Source: a virus
IMG/VR virus record: IMGVR_UViG_3300023548_000004
Location: 1-37,194 of that record
DNA length: 37,194 nucleotides
Strand: one strand, 5' to 3'
Shown here: in pieces, positions 31,793 through 37,194 of the stretch
Layout: each line of letters opens with the position of its first letter
Position numbering within the stretch: the stretch's first letter is position 1
Program-made: the position numbers and the translations under genes
The notes under the pieces: model-generated
What the model was told of the DNA's origin: nothing
Database searches by the model: none
What the model saw: the letters and a program-made list of their open reading frames with translations, nothing else

Positions 31793-32175
31793 ATGAGTGA
31801 AATTACATTAGACTACCCGATTGACGTCGATGGCAAGAAGGTCAACCGCGTTACCACCCGACGATTGACCGCGCTGGATTTGGAGTTGGCAGAAAACGGC
31901 AATAACGGCAACAACGTGACTAAAACCATTATGCTGTGTTCAGCCACTGCCGAAATGTCACCCGATGACGTGCGCAAGCTGGATGCAAAAGACTTTGGCA
32001 AGTTGACCGATGAGGTCAACGCTTTTTTGGGCTGACCGCGTCAGACCTGCGCGTGGTAATGGCAAACCTCGCGCTTCATTACCATTGGCAATGGTCAGGG
32101 ATGATGGCAATGCCGATTGAAGAACTGCTGGCGTTCCATGATGTGATGATTACTGCCACGGCAAGCGGCCAGTAG
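31793..32175 (+). CDS. E: Tail assembly chaperones E and E' via -1 frameshift
   Basis: Frame 0 encodes the 80-residue E chaperone (MSEITLDYPIDVDGKKVNRV…), ending at TGA 32033-32035. The heptamer T TTT TTG at 32023-32029, exactly in the X XXY YYZ phase, would allow a -1 shift. Reading then continues GLTASDLRVVMANLALHYHW…MPIEELLAFHDVM to TAG 32173-32175, a clear E'-type sequence, giving a 127-residue fusion. P2 uses the same site type for E+E', and the pair guides tape-measure and tail length assembly. The ribosome site AGAGG is at 31780-31784. The minus-strand membrane ORF overlaps its end. Confidence 0.92.
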
Positions 32176-32353
32176 GTCCACCTGCTGGTCGGTCGCTGTG
32201 TTCGTTCAGGTTAAAGGCTACGACCAGCAGCGGAATATACACAACAACGAACAATATAGCCGCTGCGATATAAGCACTCATGTATAAAGGGTGCTCAGCT
32301 ATGACGATGATCGGTACGATGCACGCGAGCACAAAGGCAGTTCGGTATGACAT
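32150..32353 (-). CDS. Reverse-strand two-segment membrane protein candidate
   Basis: A 67-residue minus-strand ORF fills the 206-bp gap between E' and the tape measure. Its composition is strongly membrane-like: segments ~4-20 (RTAFVLACIVPIIVIAE) and ~25-47 (MSAYIAAAILFVVVYIPLLV), then a hydrophilic tail (NLNEHSDRPAGG). Most shadow ORFs here do not look like this. It has no clear Shine-Dalgarno, and its last codons overlap E'. It could be a moron, such as a superinfection-exclusion peptide expressed from the prophage. Confidence 0.5.
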   Translation of the reverse strand: MSYRTAFVLACIVPIIVIAEHPLYMSAYIAAAILFVVVYIPLLVVAFNLNEHSDRPAGGPTGRLPWQ

Positions 32354-32381
32354 GGTTCAACAGTAAGGCGGTGGTAAAAAA

Positions 32382-34652
32382 ATGTCTAACAACATGAATG
32401 TGAGCGTGGTTATCAGCGCGATGGATAAGTTCACCGCGCCCGCCAAAAAGATTGCCCAAGTAGGCGATGTGATGGCGAAGAAGCTGGAAAAAACGCAAAC
32501 CACATTAAACGAATTAGCAAACAAAGCGACTAAGGTTGAATCGTTCCGCCAGCTTAAACAATCGGTAGCCGCCTCTGCTGCAAAGTTGGCACAGCTTCAA
32601 GGTGAGGCGCAACAGGCTGGCAAGCGCATGGTCGAGGCAAAGCAGCAGGTTGCAGAATTAAAACAAGCATTAGAGCAAGAAACATCTGCCACCACACAAA
32701 ATAAAGCAGCGCAAAAGCGGCTGACTGCTGCGCTAGAAAAAGCCAAGCATGCGTTTGATGCGGCAGAGCGCGCAAATAAACGTTTGGCAGCACAAAGCAA
32801 CACAGCAAAGCGCGGCGTAGCCGATCAGCAACAGCAGTTACAACGCCTGCGTGGTGAATTGCAACAATCAGGCATTGAAACCAAAAACCTAGCAGCACAT
32901 CAGCGCGACTTAAAAAAGAACATCGCTGACACTACCGCCGCGATGGAGCGCGAGGCGTTGCGCGTGGAGCGGCTTACTGCCTCTACCCACAAATATGAAT
33001 CCGCGATGCAGAAGGCGGCAAACATATCCTTTGTTGCCGATGCTGTGGGGCGCACTGGCGATACTATTACAGGGGCATTGTCTGCACCGCTGAATAAAGC
33101 CATTGATTTTGAGACTGCAATGACAGGCGTGGCAAAAACCACCAACTTCAGCCCCGAGGGATTGCAGCGGTTTAATAGCGAAATAAAGGATATGAGCAAA
33201 CGCATTCCGATTGCTGCGACAGGCTTGGCAGATATTGCCGCGTCAGGTGGGCAGTTGGGTATTGCTGAGGTGGATTTAAACCCCTTTGTAGAGACAATTG
33301 CGATGATGTCCACCGCCTTTGATATGTTACCCGATGCCGCCGCCGATGCCATGGGTAAACTGGCTAATGTGTACCATATTCCTATTCCATCCATTGGTCA
33401 GCTCGGTGACACGATCAATGAACTATCTAACAACTCACCATCCAAGGCGCGAGAGATTGTCGATGCCTTGCAGCGGATTGGCGGCACAGCGCAATCGTTC
33501 GGTTTAAGCAGCGATCAGGCGGCAGCGTTAACCTCTACCTTGATCGCGCTCGGTAAACCACCTGAAGTGGCAGGCACGGCGATCAATTCCATGCTGCAAA
33601 AGATTCAGACTGCCGATAGCCAAGGGAAGAAGTTTCAAACAACACTGGCGGGCATCGGCATCAATGCCAGCGATCTGGCGGCAGCGGTGGAAAACGATGC
33701 CCAAGGCGCGTTGCAAGGGCTGCTTGGCAAGTTGGGTGAGTTGGATTCCAAGCAACGTGCGGGTGTGTTGGTGGGATTGTTCGGCACGGAGTTCTCTGAC
33801 GATGTTGGAACGCTGGTGGGTTCGTTAGGGTTGTATAAAAAGCAGTTGCTGATTGCGACCAATGATGCAGCAAAAGCGAGGAGTATGGAGCGTGAGTTCC
33901 AAACCCAAGCCAGCACCACCGCCAATAAAATTAAACTGATGCAGCATCGTTGGGATGCATTACAAATCAAGCTCGGTAATAAGCTGATCCCCGTGCTGGA
34001 ACGCATGATGCCCGTGATTGAAGCTGTGGTGGATGGGGTTGACCGTTTTACCACAAACTTCCCCACGGCGACGACGGTGATCCTCACGACTGTTGCAACG
34101 GTTGGTGGTATTGCTGTGGTGGTTGCGCCTGTGCTTACTGCCATTGCCGCGTTGATTGGGGCGATTGCATTTTTGGGCGCAGCATCACGCAAGGCATCGA
34201 TTGAACTGGCAGCGCGTGGCATGGCGGGTAAAGCTGGCGGTATGGCTTCTAAGGTCGGAGGCATTGCCACCAAGGCTGGTGGTGTCGTCGCTGGAGCTGC
34301 TACAGCAATGGGTCCTGCTGGGTGGATTGGTTTGGCTGGAGCCGCTGGAGCTGCTGGAGCGTACCATTATAGCAAAAACAACTTGGACTGGGGTAGTAAA
34401 CTCTATGACGCAATACATGGCGACCCATTGGCGAACCAAAAGCCTATCGTCCATGCGGTGAAACGCGTTAAGCCTATGGCTGCTGCGCCTGTAAACACCA
34501 CCACCAACAATCAAAACACCTACCATATTAGCCTAAATGCAACCAGCGGACACGATGGCGCGCAGTTGGTGGACGAGATGGAGCGCGAAATCAAACGCCG
34601 CGACGATGCGCGTGGGCGCGGTTTGATGGTCAATAGAGAGACTGACTTATGA
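32382..34652 (+). CDS. T: Tail tape measure protein (P2 gpT-like)
   Basis: The 756-residue product sets tail length. Residues ~30-200 are a long Ala/Lys/Gln coiled coil, ~215-430 match the TP901-type tape-measure core (TGVAKTTNFSPEGLQRFNSE, SGGQLGIAEVDLNPFVETIA, KLANVYHIPIPSIGQL), and ~560-605 is a hydrophobic region that would insert into the host membrane. A Gly/Ala-rich segment follows (MAGKAGGMASKVGGIATKAG). It comes right after E/E', which are its chaperones. The start has only a weak upstream site. Confidence 0.93.
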   Translation: MSNNMNVSVVISAMDKFTAPAKKIAQVGDVMAKKLEKTQTTLNELANKATKVESFRQLKQSVAASAAKLAQLQGEAQQAGKRMVEAKQQVAELKQALEQETSATTQNKAAQKRLTAALEKAKHAFDAAERANKRLAAQSNTAKRGVADQQQQLQRLRGELQQSGIETKNLAAHQRDLKKNIADTTAAMEREALRVERLTASTHKYESAMQKAANISFVADAVGRTGDTITGALSAPLNKAIDFETAMTGVAKTTNFSPEGLQRFNSEIKDMSKRIPIAATGLADIAASGGQLGIAEVDLNPFVETIAMMSTAFDMLPDAAADAMGKLANVYHIPIPSIGQLGDTINELSNNSPSKAREIVDALQRIGGTAQSFGLSSDQAAALTSTLIALGKPPEVAGTAINSMLQKIQTADSQGKKFQTTLAGIGINASDLAAAVENDAQGALQGLLGKLGELDSKQRAGVLVGLFGTEFSDDVGTLVGSLGLYKKQLLIATNDAAKARSMEREFQTQASTTANKIKLMQHRWDALQIKLGNKLIPVLERMMPVIEAVVDGVDRFTTNFPTATTVILTTVATVGGIAVVVAPVLTAIAALIGAIAFLGAASRKASIELAARGMAGKAGGMASKVGGIATKAGGVVAGAATAMGPAGWIGLAGAAGAAGAYHYSKNNLDWGSKLYDAIHGDPLANQKPIVHAVKRVKPMAAAPVNTTTNNQNTYHISLNATSGHDGAQLVDEMEREIKRRDDARGRGLMVNRETDL

Positions 34653-35047
34653 ATGATCCATTGTTGCAAATCGGGCAGTATCAATTTTCTATTTCAACCG
34701 CTGCCTATGATGTATTGAACAGGCAACCAGCATACCGTTGGGCATCAAGTGAACGCTTCGGGCAAGCACCTGCCAAGCAGTTTGTCGGGCTGGGTGATGA
34801 TAGCATCGAGATTAAAGGCACGGTGTACCCGCATTGGCGCGGGGGCTTGTATCAGTTAGATGATATGCGCGCCCTAGCAGCGCAAGGGCAGCCGTTAAAC
34901 GTGGTGGCTATGCCTAGCGTTAATACAGGCGTAAACCTAGGTTTATGGGTGATTGAATCCGTCACCGAAGAGCAATCATTGATTAAGAACGGTGGCATAC
35001 CAGGGCGGCAGCAATTTACGCTGCGTATGTCGGCATACGGGGCTTAA
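34649..35047 (+). CDS. U: Tail completion protein (P2 gpU-like)
   Basis: The 132-residue product belongs to the gpU family that caps or completes the tail. Diagnostic parts are YRWASSERFGQAPAKQFVGL, DDSIEIKGTVYPHWRGGLYQ and the ending GRQQFTLRMSAYG. It overlaps the tape-measure stop with ATGA. Confidence 0.93.
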   Translation: MNDPLLQIGQYQFSISTAAYDVLNRQPAYRWASSERFGQAPAKQFVGLGDDSIEIKGTVYPHWRGGLYQLDDMRALAAQGQPLNVVAMPSVNTGVNLGLWVIESVTEEQSLIKNGGIPGRQQFTLRMSAYGA

Positions 35048-35254
35048 ATGGCTGTTTACCGCACACAAGATAATGATATGCTGGATGATGTCTGTTACCG
35101 TCATTATGGGCGTTCAACAGGCGTGGTGGAGCTAGTGCTACAGGCAAACCCACACCTTGCTGACTTAGGCAGTGTGTTGCCTATTGGGGTGTTGATTACC
35201 CTGCCTGTGATACAGCCACAAGCCAAAGCCGCGCCTGTGCGCCTGTGGGATTAA
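35048..35254 (+). CDS. X: Tail protein X (P2 gpX-like, LysM-type)
   Basis: The 68-residue product is the small LysM-like tail protein X: YRTQDNDMLDDVCYRHYGRS, VELVLQANPHLADLGSVLP, IGVLITLPVI. In P2 it is a baseplate hub component and may touch peptidoglycan. It abuts U without a gap. Confidence 0.93.
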   Translation: MAVYRTQDNDMLDDVCYRHYGRSTGVVELVLQANPHLADLGSVLPIGVLITLPVIQPQAKAAPVRLWD

Positions 35255-35255
35255 C

Positions 35256-36239
35256 ATGCAGCCACGTTACCAAATTACCGCCAATGGCGTAGATGTCACC
35301 GATGCTGTGAACCAGCGTTTGATTAAGCTGGTGTGGCGTGACGAGCGTGGCTATGAAACAGACACCTTAACGCTCACGCTGGATGATAGACCAGCACTGG
35401 ATGGCTCATACATTGAAATGCCGCGCACGGGTGCCAAGCTGACGCTATCGCTAGGCTACGGCGATCAGCTCGAACAAGTTGGCGTGTTTGTGGTGAGTGA
35501 AAGTAATCCTTCTGGCTTCCCTGAGCGGCTAACGGTTAAAGCGCATGCCGCAGATATGCAAGCAGGGCTGAAAGAAAAGCGTTCACGTGGCTTCGACCAC
35601 ATCAGCATTGCGGAGCTGGTCACGACGGTTGCCACAGAACATGGCTACAACGCGAAAGTAAGCCCTACGCTGGCAACGTATATTTACCCACGCATTGATC
35701 AAAGCGAAGAAAACGACATGCACTTGCTACAACGGCTCGCAAAAGAGCGCGGCGCGGTCGCTAAAATCAGCAACGGCTACGTGTTGTTTGTGCTCAAAGG
35801 CGATGCAAAAAGCGTCAGTGGGCAAGTGCTGCCTACCGTTGATTTGCATAAAACGGATTTATCCAGCTTTGATGCCGTGTTCGCAGACCGAGAACAATAC
35901 CAACAAGTGATAGCACGCTACCACAGCAAAGCGACCAGTATGGAACATTATGTGCATGTGGGACGTGGCTTCCCTGTTTTCTCCATCAGTCGCATATTTA
36001 ACGATGCCGCCAGCGCACAAGCAGCCGCGCAAGCGCGTTATGACCAGCAGGCAGCAGGTACATTGTCGCTCGAATGTGTAACCGCAGGCAATACGCACAT
36101 GTTAGCAGAAACCATCATCAATATAACAGGCATGCGCCCAGGCATTCCGACGAAATGGGTATGCGATAGCGCAGAACATACCCTAGATAAGACCAATGGA
36201 TGGCAAGCACGATTGAAATTAAAGAAAGCGACTGGTTGA
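35256..36239 (+). CDS. D: Baseplate hub / late-control protein D (P2 gpD-like)
   Basis: The 327-residue product matches the P2 gpD family, which forms the hub holding the spike. Recognisable segments include NQRLIKLVWRDERGYETDTL, RTGAKLTLSLGYGDQLEQVG, NDMHLLQRLAKERGAVAKIS and the end MRPGIPTKWVCDSAEHTLDK. It is the last gene of the tail cluster. Its end sits inside a 10-bp perfect hairpin. Confidence 0.93.
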   Translation: MQPRYQITANGVDVTDAVNQRLIKLVWRDERGYETDTLTLTLDDRPALDGSYIEMPRTGAKLTLSLGYGDQLEQVGVFVVSESNPSGFPERLTVKAHAADMQAGLKEKRSRGFDHISIAELVTTVATEHGYNAKVSPTLATYIYPRIDQSEENDMHLLQRLAKERGAVAKISNGYVLFVLKGDAKSVSGQVLPTVDLHKTDLSSFDAVFADREQYQQVIARYHSKATSMEHYVHVGRGFPVFSISRIFNDAASAQAAAQARYDQQAAGTLSLECVTAGNTHMLAETIINITGMRPGIPTKWVCDSAEHTLDKTNGWQARLKLKKATG

Positions 36240-36258
36240 TGCAGCAACATCAACCAGT
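36231..36258 (+). terminator. Hairpin at end of tail operon
   Basis: ACTGGTTGAT (36231-36240) pairs perfectly with ATCAACCAGT (36249-36258) around GCAGCAAC, spanning the stop of D. No U-run follows, so it may be Rho-aided, or may protect mRNA rather than terminate. It is separate from the second structured segment at 36281-36350. Confidence 0.6.
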
Positions 36259-36280
36259 CACCGTACACACTGAATAAGCA

Positions 36281-36350
36281 GTGAGCACAGCCAAGGCTTT
36301 CCTGTTCTGACCAGAACGTCGGGAAGCCTACACATAAGATGGAGGCTCAC
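36281..36350 (+). promoter_or_regulatory. Structured leader of the methyltransferase gene
   Basis: The outer arm GTGAGC (36281-36286) can pair with GCTCAC (36345-36350), whose edge is part of the Shine-Dalgarno GGAGG (36341-36345). Inside lies a nested hairpin: AGGCTTTCC (36294-36302) with GGGAAGCCT (36321-36329), and GTTCTG (36304-36309) with CAGAAC (36312-36317). This fold would partly hide the ribosome site and suggests translational control. The pairing is read from sequence; regulation is inferred. Confidence 0.6.
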
Positions 36351-36352
36351 AA

Positions 36353-37114
36353 ATGAGAGTAAAACCCATAATACCGTGGATGGGCGGTAAACGTAGGCTA
36401 GTCAAAGATATATTGCCGTTGTTCCCTGAACACGAATGCTACGTCGAACCCTTTTTTGGCGGTGGCGCAATGTATTTTGCAAAAGAAGAGTCGAAGGTTG
36501 AGGTAATTAACGACATCAATTGCGAATTAGTGAACCTATATCGCGTAGTGCAAAATCACCTTGAGCCATTCGTTGATTGCTTCAAATATGCTGTAAGCCG
36601 TAAAGTGTTCGAATGGGAGAAAATGAAGAACCCAGAGACACTAACTGATATCCAACGCGCCGCTCGATTCTTTTATCTTCAAAGGTCATGCTATGGCGGA
36701 AAGATAACAAGCCAAACGTTTGGCACAGCAACTACGGATAAGCCAAAGCTAAACTTGCTCAGGGTAGAAGAGGATTTATCTGAAGCCTATCTGAGGCTAC
36801 AACAATCGTTCATTGAGTGTTTACCATGGGACGAGGTGGTTAAAAAATATGACCGCGCTCATACGTTGTTCTACTTTGATCCGCCATATTTGGATGTAGC
36901 AGGCTATGGCGTTGAGTTCGGTATAGAAGAATACCAGCATATGGCAGAGCTAATGCAAACGATGTCAGGTAAAGCGATCCTTAGCATCAATGCCCATCCG
37001 ACTATTCGAGATATATTTCAATCGTTTGAAATGAGCGAGGTAAATATCAAATACACAGTAGGCGGAGGCAAGAAAGCCAAGCAGGCTAAAGAGTTAATTA
37101 TCCGTAACTTCTAA
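36353..37114 (+). CDS. Dam-type DNA adenine methyltransferase
   Basis: The 253-residue enzyme transfers a methyl group from S-adenosylmethionine to adenine N6 (D12/alpha class). Motif X is PWMGGK (8-13), motif I VEPFFGGGAM (31-40), and the catalytic motif IV DPPY (176-179). The other typical stretch is RSCYGGKITSQTFG. The exact target (GATC or another) cannot be read from this. It holds the place of Mu's mom gene at the right end, and probably protects phage DNA from restriction. ATG 36353 follows GGAGG at a 7-base spacing, inside a structured leader. Confidence 0.92.
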   Translation: MRVKPIIPWMGGKRRLVKDILPLFPEHECYVEPFFGGGAMYFAKEESKVEVINDINCELVNLYRVVQNHLEPFVDCFKYAVSRKVFEWEKMKNPETLTDIQRAARFFYLQRSCYGGKITSQTFGTATTDKPKLNLLRVEEDLSEAYLRLQQSFIECLPWDEVVKKYDRAHTLFYFDPPYLDVAGYGVEFGIEEYQHMAELMQTMSGKAILSINAHPTIRDIFQSFEMSEVNIKYTVGGGKKAKQAKELIIRNF

Positions 37115-37128
37115 CGCCTTTCTTACAC

Positions 37129-37168
37129 ACGCGCCGCATGGTTTGCGGATTCAAACCAAGCGGCGCGT
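37129..37168. repeat. Inverted repeat formed by opposing end sites
   Basis: The 17 bases at 37129-37145 are an inverted copy, with one difference, of 37152-37168, separated by CGGATT. The copy could be a third transposase site in reverse orientation. As RNA it could also act as a hairpin after the methyltransferase gene. Confidence 0.8.
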
Positions 37169-37194
37169 TACAACAAACCAAGCGGCGCGTTACA
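37152..37194. repeat. Right transposon-end sites: two 21-bp direct repeats
   Basis: CAAACCAAGCGGCGCGTTAC followed by A occurs at 37152-37172 and again at 37174-37194, with a 22-base period. The outer copy ends at the last base of the window with ...TTACA. Mu-family elements end in CA and carry several transposase-binding sites at each end, so these are probably the right-end sites bound by protein A. The left end, whose outer sequence would read TGTAACGCGCC..., is not in this window. Confidence 0.85.

Noticed and set aside
1-37194. CRISPR arrays, tRNA or rRNA genes, insertion sequences
   Set aside because: No regularly spaced repeats with unique spacers, no cloverleaf or rRNA sequence, and no second transposase were seen on reading.

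Overview
The window is almost entirely a transposable, Mu-type tailed bacteriophage (prophage or free phage genome), probably of a Gram-negative proteobacterium. The evidence is a MuA-like DDE transposase followed by a MuB-like ATPase, GemA and Mor regulators, a Mu-type head module, and a nested Rz/Rz1 spanin pair, which implies a host with an outer membrane. Short degenerate 7-bp tandem repeats in three places hint at a host genome rich in such repeats, but genus cannot be read from this sequence. Nearly all genes are on the + strand and tightly packed, many with ATGA-type stop/start overlaps.

Layout. (1) 1-472: edge region with an open minus-strand frame leaving the window; the repressor/ner region and the left phage end are not visible and presumably lie further left. 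(2) 473-4895: transposition and early genes: transposase A, a small linker gene, ATPase B, two helix-turn-helix proteins, a small basic protein and two tiny membrane peptides. (3) 4888-8270: DUF3164 protein, an AT-richer accessory block (a Lar-type anti-restriction protein and two small genes, two of the three behind a perfectly duplicated 77-bp leader), a zinc-ribbon protein, GemA and the Mor-family late activator. (4) 8316-9282: a reverse-strand zinc-ribbon/DUF4145 gene and a divergent small gene whose start codons overlap, followed by a strong terminator. (5) 9436-11101: lysis (M15 peptidase, membrane proteins, Rz with Rz1 embedded in another frame). (6) 11098-20965: Mu-type packaging and head genes (gp25-, gp26-, gp27- and gp28-like proteins, portal, F-like head protein with a C-terminal nuclease-like domain, gpG-like protein, protease with nested scaffold, decoration protein, capsid, gp35- and gp36-like proteins). 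(7) 20965-22780: an unexpected beta-propeller protein and the gp37-like protein. (8) 22773-36239: a complete P2-type contractile tail in P2 order V-W-J-I-fibres-FI-FII-E/E'-T-U-X-D, with a -1 frameshift site in E and one reverse-strand membrane-protein candidate. (9) 36353-37114: a Dam-type adenine methyltransferase behind a structured leader. (10) 37129-37194: two direct and one inverted copy of a ~21-bp site ending in ...TTACA at the last base, which looks like the right transposon end with transposase-binding sites.

How it works together: A and B drive integration and replicative transposition using the terminal sites; Mor would switch on the lysis, head and tail genes; packaging is Mu-like, while the tail is P2-like. 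Lar and the methyltransferase would protect phage DNA from restriction. The accessory genes (DUF4145 protein, beta-propeller, nuclease-like tail on the F protein, small membrane proteins, duplicated-leader cassettes) are the parts least explained by known Mu or P2 biology.
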